Of a stretch of DNA of 64,000 nt, positions 50,620-59,848 are shown one piece after another. Source of the DNA: an uncultured Lachnospiraceae bacterium. GTDB lineage: Bacteria; Bacillota; Clostridia; Lachnospirales; Lachnospiraceae. The stretch covers positions 38,892 to 102,891 of the forward strand of contig URQQ01000006.1 in NCBI GenBank assembly GCA_900549995.1. Reading direction: 5' to 3'. The translations under genes and the position numbers were made by a program. Numbering within the stretch: position 1 is the first letter of the stretch; each line of letters begins with the position of its first letter. The notes beneath the pieces are model-generated. The model was given only the letters and a program-made list of their open reading frames with translations, had not been told where the DNA came from and ran no database searches.

Positions 50620-51036
50620 GAAGTCTGTTTTTATTCAGCGGAGGAAGAAAGAGAACTGAAGTATGCAGTGATTGTTTCAAGATATGAGGGACAATGGGTA
50701 CTCTGTAAACATAAAGAGCGCACAACATGGGAATTTCCGGGCGGACATATTGAAGAGGGAGAAGAAGCAATTGCGGCGGCGAAAAGAGAACTTTACGAAG
50801 AGACCGGCGCAGTACGCTATGAGATTGTGCCGATCTGTATCTATGGTGTGAAAGATGAGGAAGAAGAATCATTTGGATTGCTGTGCTTTGCAGAAATCAC
50901 GGAATTCGGGCCGCTTCCAGAGATGGAGATTGAAAAAGCCGAACTTTTTGAGGAGCTGCCAAAGAACTGGACGTATCCGCTGATCCAGCCGTATTTATTA
51001 AAGAAAGTCGGAGATTTTCTGATGAAAAAAGAGTAA
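50620..51036 (+). CDS. Nudix hydrolase (8-oxo-dGTP/ nucleotide type)
   Basis: A 138-aa Nudix enzyme. The Nudix box GGHIEEGEEAIAAAKRELYEETGA (G-x5-E-x7-RE-x2-EE-x-G) is complete near residue 50; TTWEFPGGHIEEG is like YtkD-type dNTP hydrolases. The open frame begins at 50551, inside the MATE gene; ATG at 50620 is two bases after the MATE stop. Substrate not certain. Confidence 0.88.
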   Translation, partial: EVCFYSAEEERELKYAVIVSRYEGQWVLCKHKERTTWEFPGGHIEEGEEAIAAAKRELYEETGAVRYEIVPICIYGVKDEEEESFGLLCFAEITEFGPLPEMEIEKAELFEELPKNWTYPLIQPYLLKKVGDFLMKKE

Positions 51037-51041
51037 AAGAG

Positions 51042-51875
51042 CTACTTCCGGACGGAGGAAGGTGTACAGCCATAAATTTTCTTAAACGTCTGGTTGAATA
51101 GCTTCTGATTTGTAAATCCGTTTCGTTCCATGATCTGCTGAATTGAATCGTTTGTCTCGATCAGATCCTGATAGACATGGATGATCCGGACCTCATTTAT
51201 ATAATCCAGGAAAGAGAGTCCCATACTCTTTTTAAAAAAACGGCAGAAATATTCTTTGTTCAGACAGAGGTGGTCACTGATCTCGCGAAGAGAGATTGGA
51301 TGCTGAAAATGGGTATCCACATAATCTGTGATCTGTACAAGACGGTCAAGTGTCTTTGGATTGCTGTCGGTGGGCAGAGTTTGAGCCTTGACTGAAAAGT
51401 TCCGGATGAGTTTTGCAAGTACCTGCAGGATAATGCCTTCTGTCTCCATCTGAAAAGTAGGGGCTTCTTCCATATAGAGGCGTGTCAGGTCATCCATCAT
51501 CTGGCAAAGTTTCAGATAATCAGGAAATTGTCCATCGGAAATCAGTTCTGGGGTGCACTGAATCTGATAGGAATCGATGTCCGGCAGATATCTGCGCATT
51601 GCTTTTTTGCTGATGTGGATACAGATGTACATCGCTGTAGGATGGTAACAGTGCGTGCTGTGCACCTGACAGGATTCCACGACGATCAGCTGGCGTTTCT
51701 TCATTTTCTGGGATTTGCCGGCGATCGTAATGTCAGTATCGCCATTTAAAGCATAGAGAAGTTCAAGCTCATAATGCCAGTGGGGCGGATGATAGCCGCC
51801 CGGAGTAGTCTGATAGGATAAGTGAATTCCGGAAAGGCTGGAAGTATCAATCAATTCAAAATATGCGTCTGCCAT
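51042..51875 (-). CDS. AraC family regulator with N-terminal cupin
   Basis: A 277-aa regulator. The N-terminal cupin (PPHWHYELELLYALNGDTDITIAG, with His/Glu ligand-type residues) is typical of sugar-sensing AraC proteins; the C-terminal two HTH units lie at about 180-277 (SLREISDHLCLNKEYFCRFFKKSMGLSFLDYI and SIQQIMERNGFTNQKLFNQTFKKIYGCTPSSVRK). It is divergent from a 64-aa protein gene. Regulated genes unknown. Confidence 0.92.
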   Translation of the reverse strand: MADAYFELIDTSSLSGIHLSYQTTPGGYHPPHWHYELELLYALNGDTDITIAGKSQKMKKRQLIVVESCQVHSTHCYHPTAMYICIHISKKAMRRYLPDIDSYQIQCTPELISDGQFPDYLKLCQMMDDLTRLYMEEAPTFQMETEGIILQVLAKLIRNFSVKAQTLPTDSNPKTLDRLVQITDYVDTHFQHPISLREISDHLCLNKEYFCRFFKKSMGLSFLDYINEVRIIHVYQDLIETNDSIQQIMERNGFTNQKLFNQTFKKIYGCTPSSVRK

Positions 51876-52052
51876 GCGGGCCTCCTGTAGAATTATATTG
51901 CTTAGGCATGTATCAAAAAGAGCATATAATATCAGATGAAAAAAGTCAATATCGACGTAAAAAAGGTCAATATCAAATCTGGTTGCCAGCGGAATAAAAT
52001 AGTAAAATGCAAATGTAATCGGTTCACATTGTTTTGAAAAGGAGAATAAAAC

Positions 52053-52247
52053 ATGAGTTCAGTTGCATTAAAGACTGCTTCAAATACGAAAACAGGTAAG
52101 AAGGATACAGAGACAAAAACAAAGGACAGTTTATCTGTAAAATTCAAAAAATATATTATGGCAAATCTTCCCATGATCTGTGGCGGGATTCTCGCTATGA
52201 ACGGACAGACAAATGGCTATTACACATACAAAATGCTGTTGAAATAA
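52053..52247 (+). CDS. Small protein, 64 aa, unknown function
   Basis: ATG at 52053 follows AAAAGGAG at good spacing. The first 30 residues are polar, rich in Thr, Lys and Ser; the rest (KKYIMANLPMICGGILAMNG) is mildly hydrophobic and could associate with membranes. A strong terminator follows. It resembles no family I know; divergent orientation from the AraC gene suggests it may be its target. Confidence 0.6.
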   Translation: MSSVALKTASNTKTGKKDTETKTKDSLSVKFKKYIMANLPMICGGILAMNGQTNGYYTYKMLLK

Positions 52248-52272
52248 ACAGCTGAATAAAAATAATTTAATG

Positions 52273-52311
52273 AAAAGATGTCCAACGATTCAATTCGGAG
52301 GGCATCTTTTT
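52273..52311 (+). terminator. Terminator after the 64-aa gene
   Basis: AAAAGATGTCC (52273-52283) pairs with GGGCATCTTTT (52300-52310), followed by T and a G. Confidence 0.85.
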
Positions 52312-52378
52312 GTGTTATAATATTATGAATCAATTTTAAATACACTCAAAATGCAGGGAAAAACAGAAAGCAGGGTAC

Positions 52379-53824
52379 ATGGAAATAAAGAATGACGATT
52401 TCAAACAGTATCAATTATCATCAGAAATTACAGAAGCGCTTTTGCTTCTTGGATATAAAACTCCGACAAAAGTCCAAAAGGAAGTAATTCCGCTGATTTT
52501 GAAGGGGAAAGATATCGCGGCGAAATCACAGACCGGAACCGGGAAAACAGCAGCCTTTGCGATCCCTGCCTGTGAAATGGCAAAGTGGGAAGAGAATCTT
52601 CCGCAGATTCTTGTGCTGGAGCCGACAAGGGAGCTGTCTGTGCAGGTGCGGGATGAAATTTTCTATATCGGCAGGAAGAAACGTCTGAAGGTACCGGCAG
52701 TGTTCGGCGGATTTCCGATTGATAAGCAGATTCAGACATTAAAGCAAAAGTCTCATATTGTGGTCGGGACACCGGGACGGGTGATGGATCATATCCGGAG
52801 AGATACGCTGAAGCTTTCCAAGGTTCGGATGCTTGTGATTGATGAGGCGGACCTTATGCTGGATATGGGGTTTCTGGAGGAGGTACGCCAGATCATAGAA
52901 AAACTCCCGGCGAACCGCCAGATTCTGCTGTTCTCAGCGACACTGGGGGAACGGATCGGGGAACTGGTGTCGGAATATCTGTCAGATGCAGTTTATGTGA
53001 TTCTTGAGGATGAGAAGAAGACAGCGGAGCTGGTAGAGCAGAACGTATGTCAGGCTGATTCAGAAGAAAAGTATGACATTTTCCTGGACATACTGATCAA
53101 AGAGAATCCGGAAAGCTGCATGATTTTCTGCGGTACAAGGGAGATGGTAAATGTACTGTACCACAAGCTTCTGAGAGAAAAGGCGGCCTGCGGAATGCTG
53201 CACGGTGAGATGGATCAAAGAGACCGGCTTCGGACAATTGAAGATTTCAGATCCGGAAGATTCCGCTGTCTGATTGCCACCGATGTTGCGGCACGCGGGA
53301 TTGATTTTGACCAGATTACCCATGTGATCAATTACGACTTTCCTACGGGGCGGGAGACTTATGTACACAGAATTGGACGTACCGGAAGAAATGGAAAACA
53401 TGGAAAAGCCATCAGCCTGGTGACAGCGGATGACCTCAGAATGAAAAAAATGGTTGAAGAGTATCTTGGTACGGAGATTCCCGAGATGGATCGTCCGGTC
53501 AGGGAAGAAGCAGATGAGAAGGCATTTTGGAAAAGCCAGAAACAGCCGCGCGGCAGAAGACAGAGTAAGGGAGCCGCATTAAATAATGGCATTACAAGAC
53601 TTTCTGTCGGAGGTGGGAAAAAATCAAAAATGAGGGCGGTAGATATCGTCGGGACAATCTGCAGTATCGATGGAATTGAAGCCTCGGATATAGGAATTAT
53701 TGATATCCGGGACAGTCTGACGCATGTGGAAATCCTGAATGGGAAAGGGAAACTTGTGCTGGAAGCGTTACAGACAAAAACTATAAAGGGGAAAATACGA
53801 AAAGTGCGGATCACCAGAAATTGA
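52379..53824 (+). CDS. dbpA: DEAD-box RNA helicase, DbpA/YxiN type
   Basis: A 481-aa helicase. Q motif and GYKTPTKVQKEVIP lead, motif I SQTGTGKTAAF, PTRELSVQV, TPGRVMDH, VIDEADLM (DEAD), SATLG, and HRIGRTGR are in order. The final 75 residues (RLSVGGGKKSKMRAVDIVGTICSIDGIEASDIGIIDIRDS) resemble the DbpA RNA-binding domain that directs it to 23S rRNA hairpin 92, so ribosome assembly is the likely role. ATG at 52379 has weak AGCAGGG spacing. Confidence 0.93.
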   Translation: MEIKNDDFKQYQLSSEITEALLLLGYKTPTKVQKEVIPLILKGKDIAAKSQTGTGKTAAFAIPACEMAKWEENLPQILVLEPTRELSVQVRDEIFYIGRKKRLKVPAVFGGFPIDKQIQTLKQKSHIVVGTPGRVMDHIRRDTLKLSKVRMLVIDEADLMLDMGFLEEVRQIIEKLPANRQILLFSATLGERIGELVSEYLSDAVYVILEDEKKTAELVEQNVCQADSEEKYDIFLDILIKENPESCMIFCGTREMVNVLYHKLLREKAACGMLHGEMDQRDRLRTIEDFRSGRFRCLIATDVAARGIDFDQITHVINYDFPTGRETYVHRIGRTGRNGKHGKAISLVTADDLRMKKMVEEYLGTEIPEMDRPVREEADEKAFWKSQKQPRGRRQSKGAALNNGITRLSVGGGKKSKMRAVDIVGTICSIDGIEASDIGIIDIRDSLTHVEILNGKGKLVLEALQTKTIKGKIRKVRITRN

Positions 53825-53840
53825 GAGAGGAGAATCAAAG

Positions 53841-54551
53841 ATGAGTCATTTAGAGGATGCATGTCTGGTATGCGGAAAACCACTGGAATATTTCACGGAA
53901 GATCAGGAGATGGAATGTGTGTTCTGCCACCGGAAATTTCAGAGTAAGGCGAAGTGTATGGAGGGGCATTATGTCTGCGATGAATGCCACGAGGCGCAGG
54001 GAGTCAGCTCTATTATTGAATATTGTATGAAGTCAGAGTCTAAGAATCCGATCGGGATGATTCAGGAGATGATGGAGAATCCTTATATCTATATGCATGG
54101 ACCGGAGCACCATATTATGGCCGGGGCAGCATTGATTACAGCATATTATAATGCAGGAGGAGAGATCGGTCTGGAGAAATCGCTTGCCGAGATGGAAAAG
54201 CGGGGAAAGCAGGTACCGGGAGGCTCCTGCGGATTCTGGGGAAGCTGCGGGGCCGGAATCAGTACGGGAATGTTTGTAAGCATCGTGACCGGAGCCACCC
54301 CTCTTTCCAGAGAAGAGTGGGGGCTTGCCAACCGGATGACTGCAAAGTCACTGGAAGCCATCGGGATGGCAGGAGGACCGCGCTGCTGTAAAAGAAATAC
54401 ATTTCTTGCGGTACTTTCAGCAGTGGAATTTGCAGAAGAAAATCTTGGAATCCGGATGGAAGTCCCTGAACATATCAAATGTACATTTTCAAGATATAAC
54501 AGGCAATGTCTTGGCGTGAAATGTCCGTTTCATCAAAACAGACAAATATGA
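53841..54551 (+). CDS. DUF5714 family cysteine-rich protein
   Basis: A 236-aa protein with a zinc-ribbon-like N-terminus (CLVCGKPLEY...CVFCHRKF...CMEGHYVCDECH), then a conserved core with GPEHHIMAGAALITAYYNAGG, GGSCGFWGSCGAGISTGMF, and GGPRCCKRNT. I recognise it as DUF5714, common in anaerobes. Cys/His richness points to a metal or cluster enzyme; no activity is known. It follows the helicase by 17 bases. Confidence 0.85.
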   Translation: MSHLEDACLVCGKPLEYFTEDQEMECVFCHRKFQSKAKCMEGHYVCDECHEAQGVSSIIEYCMKSESKNPIGMIQEMMENPYIYMHGPEHHIMAGAALITAYYNAGGEIGLEKSLAEMEKRGKQVPGGSCGFWGSCGAGISTGMFVSIVTGATPLSREEWGLANRMTAKSLEAIGMAGGPRCCKRNTFLAVLSAVEFAEENLGIRMEVPEHIKCTFSRYNRQCLGVKCPFHQNRQI

Positions 54552-54556
54552 TCCTG

Positions 54557-55267
54557 TCAGGGGAGAAGGCTGTCAAGCTTAGTCATCGCTCTTGGAATTG
54601 CATCCCTGGAAGTTTTCCATGGTTCATCTTTGAAACGGTAATCGAATTTGTCAATGAACCAGCTGACATCGTCACAGACCCGTTTCATATTCTCGAGATA
54701 GAGGCGGTTCAGTTCCGTAACAAACTGCCTAAGTAATTCGCCGCTTAACTGGGAAGGGGCCATGCGGTAAAGCATCTCATAGTGGCTGGTGCAGAACCCT
54801 TTGCTCTGACCAAACAGCGCCCGGAAATCGGCATCCTTTTTATAGAGATAAAAGATGGTCACCTGGTATCTTTCGAACATGGAATCAATCTGATCACATA
54901 CGAAGCAGGAGTGGTTCAGATGATCCAGATAATCAGAAAGCTCGGATGGTTCCGCTTTCTTTTTGAAAAAGGAAGCCTGTTTTACCGGAGAATTCTGCCG
55001 GGATTCTACTTCACGGATGACATGCTCCATGTGTGTTTTCAGCATCCATGCAAGTCCAAGCCGGTCTTCGCCTTCGGAAAGCATGCGGACATGACGCTCA
55101 CAGAAACCGGCCAGATTGCTCTTGGCACGCTGTTCTTCGACCATGTACCCGGACATTGTAAAACGGAGTGCATCGGTTTCCAGCTGGCGGTACATGACGC
55201 AGAGGGGACATTCGCAGTCTTCACGGAACGCGTCATTGACAGGGATGGTATAAAGTTTTTCTTTCAT
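54557..55267 (-). CDS. DUF6062 family protein
   Basis: A 237-aa protein with Cys pairs CECPLC near residue 18, HSCFVCDQ and GFCERHV/GFCTSHYEML; these repeated Phe-Cys-x-x-His elements suggest metal binding. I recognise the family as DUF6062. The frame is open to 55318, but ATG at 55267 follows AAGAGAGA. It is convergent with the DUF5714 gene, 5 bases apart. Function unknown. Confidence 0.82.
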   Translation of the reverse strand: MKEKLYTIPVNDAFREDCECPLCVMYRQLETDALRFTMSGYMVEEQRAKSNLAGFCERHVRMLSEGEDRLGLAWMLKTHMEHVIREVESRQNSPVKQASFFKKKAEPSELSDYLDHLNHSCFVCDQIDSMFERYQVTIFYLYKKDADFRALFGQSKGFCTSHYEMLYRMAPSQLSGELLRQFVTELNRLYLENMKRVCDDVSWFIDKFDYRFKDEPWKTSRDAIPRAMTKLDSLLP

Positions 55268-55483
55268 AAGTTTGTCTCTCTTTCGTTCGAAGTATTTCTT
55301 ACGGCTATTATACAACAAAATGAAGGGGCAGGGAGGCTAATTCAAGAAAAATCAACCGGAAGCCGTGAAGAAAGGCAGATAAGAAAGATAAGAAGCTGCT
55401 TTACAGCCGGCACGTTCTTAGGTACAATAGATACATTGCGATGAAAAATACGAGAGTTTAACAATAGAGAGGAACGAAAGAAT

Positions 55484-56686
55484 ATGGAAAAAGCAATTGT
55501 CCGGATAAAAAAAGGAGAAGGACGCACACTAAAATCCGGCGGAATGTGGGTATATGATAATGAGATAGAGAAAATAGAAGGAGACTTTGAGGATGGAGAC
55601 CTTGTGCAGGTCGAAGACTTCGACGGCTATTTTCTTGGGACTGGCTTCATTAATACGAAATCAAAGATTACAGTCCGGATTCTGGCACGAAAAAAGCAGA
55701 CAGAAATCAATGATGAATTTCTGGAAATGCGTGTGAGAAATGCCTGGGAGTACCGTAAAAATACGGTAGATACTTCGAGCTGCCGGGTGATTTTTGGAGA
55801 AGCAGACTATCTGCCCGGCCTTGTGGTGGATAAATTTGCAGATGTTCTCGTCGTGGAATCTCTGGCTCTGGGAATTGACAGGATGAAAATGACAATTCTG
55901 GAGAAGCTTCAGAAAGTTCTGAAGGAAGACGGAGTCAATATCCGTGGAATCTACGAGCGGAGTGATGCGAAAGTCCGTCTTCAGGAGGGCATGGAGCGCA
56001 CGAAAGGATTTCTCACAGAGTCGTTTGATACGAAGGTAGAGATCGTGGAAAATGGTGTGAAGTATATAGTTGATGTAGAGGACGGCCAGAAGACAGGCTT
56101 CTTTCTCGACCAGAAATACAACCGTCTTGCAATCCAGCGCCTATGTAAAGGGAAGAAAGTACTCGACTGCTTTACACATACGGGTTCTTTCGCGCTGAAT
56201 GCAGGAATTGCAGGGGCAAAAGAAGTGCTGGGAGTGGATGCGTCTGAACTTGGAATTGAACAGGCAAGAGAAAATGCAAAATTAAATGGCCTCGATGAAA
56301 CGGTGGCTTTTACCTGCCGTGATGTGTTTGAACTGCTCCCGGAACTGGAACAAACGGAGGAAAAGTTCGATGTTGTAATCCTGGATCCGCCTGCGTTTAC
56401 GAAGTCAAGAAAGTCCATTAAAAATGCGGTTCGCGGTTACCGTGAGATTAATCTGCGGGGGATGAAGCTTGTAAAAGACGGGGGATATCTGGCAACCTGT
56501 TCCTGTTCTCATTTTATGGATCAGGAACTGTTCGCAAAGACAATCCGCGAGGCTGCCAATAACGTGCACAAGAGACTCCGCCAGGTAGAATTCCGTACAC
56601 AGGCAGCAGACCACCCGATCCTCTGGGCAGCAGGTGAGTCTTATTATCTGAAATTTTATATCTTCCAGGTGTGCGATGAAAAGTAA
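55484..56686 (+). CDS. rlmI: 23S rRNA (cytosine-5)-methyltransferase, RlmI type
   Basis: A 400-aa SAM-dependent RNA methyltransferase. An N-terminal PUA domain (about 1-70, with GHPWVFDNEI-like GGMWVYDNEI), an RNase H-like linker (FGEADYLPGLVVDKF) and a SAM fold (VLDCFTHTGSFALNA, LDPPAFTKSRK, ATCSCSHF with the catalytic Cys) are in the order of RlmI. It follows AGAGAGG. Modifies one C in 23S rRNA in known members. Confidence 0.92.
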   Translation: MEKAIVRIKKGEGRTLKSGGMWVYDNEIEKIEGDFEDGDLVQVEDFDGYFLGTGFINTKSKITVRILARKKQTEINDEFLEMRVRNAWEYRKNTVDTSSCRVIFGEADYLPGLVVDKFADVLVVESLALGIDRMKMTILEKLQKVLKEDGVNIRGIYERSDAKVRLQEGMERTKGFLTESFDTKVEIVENGVKYIVDVEDGQKTGFFLDQKYNRLAIQRLCKGKKVLDCFTHTGSFALNAGIAGAKEVLGVDASELGIEQARENAKLNGLDETVAFTCRDVFELLPELEQTEEKFDVVILDPPAFTKSRKSIKNAVRGYREINLRGMKLVKDGGYLATCSCSHFMDQELFAKTIREAANNVHKRLRQVEFRTQAADHPILWAAGESYYLKFYIFQVCDEK

Positions 56687-56713
56687 ATAATTTAAAAAGT
56701 GAGAATGATGTAA

Positions 56714-56747
56714 GCGGCGTAAAGACCAGACAGAAACTTTATGCCGC
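56714..56747 (+). terminator. Hairpin after rlmI
   Basis: GCGGC (56714-56718) with GTAAAG pairs with CTTTAT plus GCCGC (56743-56747), followed by ATTT. Confidence 0.65.
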
Positions 56748-56838
56748 ATTTATCATATGCGCAATTCTTTGGTAAGGTAACATCGGCTGTTATCATTTCT
56801 TTTTATCATACATCATAAGGAAAGGAGCTGGCTTTGGA

Positions 56839-57684
56839 GTGAGGATACTGAAGAAAATATTGGTTATTGTCCTTTCAGTGGCATTTATAATCAGTGCATC
56901 TGTGTTTTATGCCTTTAAAATCGAGCCATACAGGATCAAGGTAAATAAATACACCTTAAATGAGCAGGAAAGTGATAAGTCATCTGTTAAGATCATACAG
57001 ATTTCTGATTTGCACCTGAAGGAAGACTATACGTATGAAAATCTGCGCAGGATTGTCAGCCACATTAACAGCCAGTCACCGGATATTGTTCTGTTCACAG
57101 GGGATTTGTATGACAATTATGCCAAATACCGTGATGACGAGAATGTGATAGCAGAGTTTAGCAGGATTGATGCCAGATATGATAAAATTGCAGTGTGGGG
57201 CAACCATGATTATGGCGGAGGAGCTTCCAGGCAGTATGCGTCGATTATGGAAAGAGCAGGATTTCAGCTGCTGAAAAATGAGAATCTGCACATCTCATTG
57301 GAGAACGGCAAAGAGCTGTTATTTACCGGACTCGATGATTCACTGCTGGGGAATCCCGATCTCCCGGATGAGGAGCCAGATCACAGCTCTGAATACCGGA
57401 TCCTTCTTACACATGAACCGGATGTTGTTACAAAATATCTGAATTACAAGTATGATGTTATTTTCAGCGGACACAGCCACGGCGGACAGATCAATGTCCC
57501 GTTTCTGCCCTTCATCAATGACAGGGCTGTCGCCGCCACTGCACTTTCCTCAAGGTATACCGGAGGAATGTATACGCTGGAAGGTCAGGGAACGTTATAT
57601 GTAAGTACCGGAATTGGGACAACACATATATCAGCAAGATTTGGAGTGGTTCCTGAAATTGCGGTATTTCATCTGTATTTATGA
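56839..57684 (+). CDS. Membrane-anchored metallophosphoesterase
   Basis: A 281-aa calcineurin-like phosphoesterase of the YkuE type. An N-terminal helix anchors it to the membrane. All five metal motifs are visible: SDLHLKED, FTGDLYDN, WGNHDYGG, LLTHEPDV and SGHSHGGQ. It starts with GTG at 56839, after AGGAG. Homologues hydrolyse UDP-diacylglucosamine-like lipids or remain unassigned. Confidence 0.92.
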   Translation: MRILKKILVIVLSVAFIISASVFYAFKIEPYRIKVNKYTLNEQESDKSSVKIIQISDLHLKEDYTYENLRRIVSHINSQSPDIVLFTGDLYDNYAKYRDDENVIAEFSRIDARYDKIAVWGNHDYGGGASRQYASIMERAGFQLLKNENLHISLENGKELLFTGLDDSLLGNPDLPDEEPDHSSEYRILLTHEPDVVTKYLNYKYDVIFSGHSHGGQINVPFLPFINDRAVAATALSSRYTGGMYTLEGQGTLYVSTGIGTTHISARFGVVPEIAVFHLYL

Positions 57685-57796
57685 TTTGCGGAGAAGGAGA
57701 TATGAAAATCTGGCCTGATTTTCTCTGTCCGGTGGGACTGGGAGGATTGAAACGTATTTAAGAGGATGAAAAATATTGAAAATAGAGGATAAGAAT

Positions 57797-58972
57797 ATGA
57801 AAGAAGAAAAACAGATGTTATGTAAAGCCGCGAAAAAATGCGGAGGCTGCCAGTTCCAGGGAGTGCCTTATGAGGCACAGCTTCGGACAAAGCAGAAGAA
57901 AGTGGCGGAATTGCTTGGGCAATTTGGAAAAGTAAGCCCGATCATCGGGATGAAAGATCCTTATCACTACCGGAATAAGGTACATGCAGTGTTCGACAGA
58001 GACCGCAGAGGAAATATCATTTCCGGTGTCTATCAGGCAAATACGCACATTGTAGTGCCGGTTGAAAATTGTATGATTGAGGATGAAAAATGCGGAGAGA
58101 TTATCGCAACAATCAGAGGGCTGCTGAAATCATTCAAGATTAAAACATATGATGAAGATACGGGGTATGGACTTCTGCGCCATGTTCTCGTCCGCAGGGG
58201 ATTTGCGACAGGACAGATCATGGTTGTGCTCGTTCTCGGTTCGCCGATTCTTCCGTCAAAGAATAATTTTGTAAAGGCATTGAGAAAAGAACATCCTGAA
58301 ATCAGCACTGTAATCGTAAATGTAAATGATAAAAAGACAAGCATGGTTCTGGGGGACAAAGAAAAGACAATCTATGGGAAAGGATACATCGAGGATGTAC
58401 TCTGCGGATGCACCTTCCGTATCTCTCCCAAATCATTCTATCAGGTCAACCCGGTGCAGACGGAGGTTCTCTATCAGAAGGCGGTCGAATATGCCGGCCT
58501 TACAGGCAAAGAAAAAGTGATCGATGCATACTGCGGAATCGGAACGATCGGTATCGTTGCTTCTAAATACGCCAAAGAAGTAATCGGAGTTGAGTTAAAT
58601 GCGGATGCAGTCCGTGACGCAAGGGTCAATGCGAAGCGAAATGAGATCAAAAACATACATTTCACACAGGGAGATGCCGGGAAATTCATGGTGGCATTGG
58701 CCAAGGAAAATGAGGCAGTTGATGTTGTATTTATGGATCCGCCGAGAGCCGGCAGTGATGAAGCATTTTTATCTTCTGTTGTGAAACTGGGGCCAAAGAA
58801 AGTGGTGTATATCTCCTGTAATCCGCAGACGCTGAAACGGGATTTGAAGTACCTGACGAAGAATGGGTATCAGGTGAGGAGGATGCAGCCGGTGGATATG
58901 TTTGGGTTCACGGAACATGTGGAGACAGTGGCGTTGCTGGAGCGGAAAGGCAAAAGATATATTCTGGGGTAA
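57797..58972 (+). CDS. Uracil-5 rRNA methyltransferase, RlmD family, copy 2 (no TRAM)
   Basis: A 391-aa paralogue of the gene at 27500 that lacks the TRAM domain: it begins almost at once with the Fe-S motif (CKAAKKCGGCQFQG), then VIDAYCGIGTIGIVASK (SAM) and the catalytic VVYISCNPQTLKRDL. TTG at 57776 is in frame, but ATG at 57797 follows AGAGGA. The C-terminus is HVETVALLERKGKRYILG; the last seven residues exceed the copy 1 end, probably because inserted DNA changed the 3' end. It is followed by AT-rich accessory DNA. Confidence 0.88.
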   Translation: MKEEKQMLCKAAKKCGGCQFQGVPYEAQLRTKQKKVAELLGQFGKVSPIIGMKDPYHYRNKVHAVFDRDRRGNIISGVYQANTHIVVPVENCMIEDEKCGEIIATIRGLLKSFKIKTYDEDTGYGLLRHVLVRRGFATGQIMVVLVLGSPILPSKNNFVKALRKEHPEISTVIVNVNDKKTSMVLGDKEKTIYGKGYIEDVLCGCTFRISPKSFYQVNPVQTEVLYQKAVEYAGLTGKEKVIDAYCGIGTIGIVASKYAKEVIGVELNADAVRDARVNAKRNEIKNIHFTQGDAGKFMVALAKENEAVDVVFMDPPRAGSDEAFLSSVVKLGPKKVVYISCNPQTLKRDLKYLTKNGYQVRRMQPVDMFGFTEHVETVALLERKGKRYILG

Positions 58973-59032
58973 AAGTTTGTATAACATAAGCTAATGGTTG
59001 TTAAAAAATTTTGAATAAAAGGAAGAATCAAA

Positions 59033-59325
59033 CTACAATACGAGATTAATAAATTCACTTTGACTGATTTTTATATCACTATAATATAAACGCTCAGAAC
59101 GTGAAGAATAAATCTTTTCGGGGAATTCTGTTCTATCTTTGTATAAACCATAATGCAATTGTCTATAACAAATAGGCATTGACAAATTATATTTGTATAT
59201 ACATCAAGGTTATTTTGGAATAGAGTTTCTCTTTTCATCGGTATTGCATGATGTCCTTCCATGTATGGGTGAATATTAGCTGCGGCAATATAAGTCTGGT
59301 ATTCTGTATTAATTTCGCTTACATA
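59033..59325 (-). pseudogene. HNH endonuclease remnant
   Basis: Read on the minus strand, the frame holding EGHHAIPMKRETLFQNNLDVYTNIIC is the first half of an HNH motif; after one frameshift it continues as PICYRQLHYGLYKDRTEF to a TAG at 59033-59035. This order (HH...P...LD...N...CxxCxR..H) is the HNH restriction-endonuclease pattern (McrA-like). Several stops lie upstream, so it is dead. It suggests that this spot held a defence gene before the RNA-repeat/PBECR4 unit, or beside it. Confidence 0.6.
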
Positions 59326-59595
59326 TCATGTGGCTTCAATCTATCGAAATCTGATGTTTTGGATGGTGGATTAATAAAAGTATCTGAGAGCGGGATTGTG
59401 GTGACGGTGTTTTGGATGGGATTGAGATAGAGTATAATATGGAGGCAATGGCGTAATAGAAAACAGCTCAACTATGAACAAGGAAGGTATTTGTCTCAGT
59501 TGGTCTTTTTGATGTAGTGAAATTGGCAAAGTTGTGATATTACTTATGTAGAAAAGTTGTCGTACTATATTGAAAGGGTAATAGCTAATAATCCA
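59326..59595. other. AT-rich stretch without a gene
   Basis: No gene with a start site and ribosome binding site is seen here. The sequence is AT-rich, different from rlmD and the rest of the core, and runs up to the promoter at 59596. Confidence 0.6.
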
Positions 59596-59624
59596 TTGAC
59601 ATAAAAAAAGGATTTGCGTATAAT
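59596..59624 (+). promoter_or_regulatory. Consensus sigma-A promoter of the RNA-repeat unit
   Basis: TTGACA (59596-59601), exactly 17 bases, TATAAT (59619-59624): a perfect consensus, the strongest promoter in the window. The transcript should start about 59631, directly before the repeats. Confidence 0.88.
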
Positions 59625-59630
59625 AATAGT

Positions 59631-59820
59631 AGAAGAAAAGCGTGCTTTTCTAGTGGGCTAACACTTAAATCTGATATTTTTACCAATCAAGTGGTTGGTC
59701 GTTGGCGGACAACACTAAAATCCGATATCTTTACCAGTTTTGACTGGTCGTTGGCAGACAACACTAAAATTAGCCACAAAGAGAGAGTATATAGCACAGT
59801 GGTGTTATTACTCTCTCTTT
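59631..59820 (+). ncRNA. Candidate antitoxin-like RNA with two tandem repeats and terminator
   Basis: Three parts follow the promoter. A short hairpin (AGAAAAG/CTTTTCT, 59634-59651). Tandem repeats starting at AACACT 59660, 59711 and 59760 (periods 51 and 49; about 2.2 copies). Each full copy folds a small hairpin: ACCAATC...GGTTGGT (59682-59699) and ACCAGT...ACTGGT (59733-59748); A-U pairs of the first are G-C in the second, a compensatory change. Then a terminator-like hairpin (AAAGAGAGAGTA, 59778-59789, exactly paired with 59809-59820). There is no ATG between the promoter and 59849, so it makes RNA, not protein. Confidence 0.7.
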
Positions 59821-59848
59821 AAATTTATAGAGGAGAATAACCCGAATT

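Noticed and set aside
59660..59770. CRISPR array
   Set aside because: Only two adjoining ~50-nt repeats, no spacers and no cas genes.
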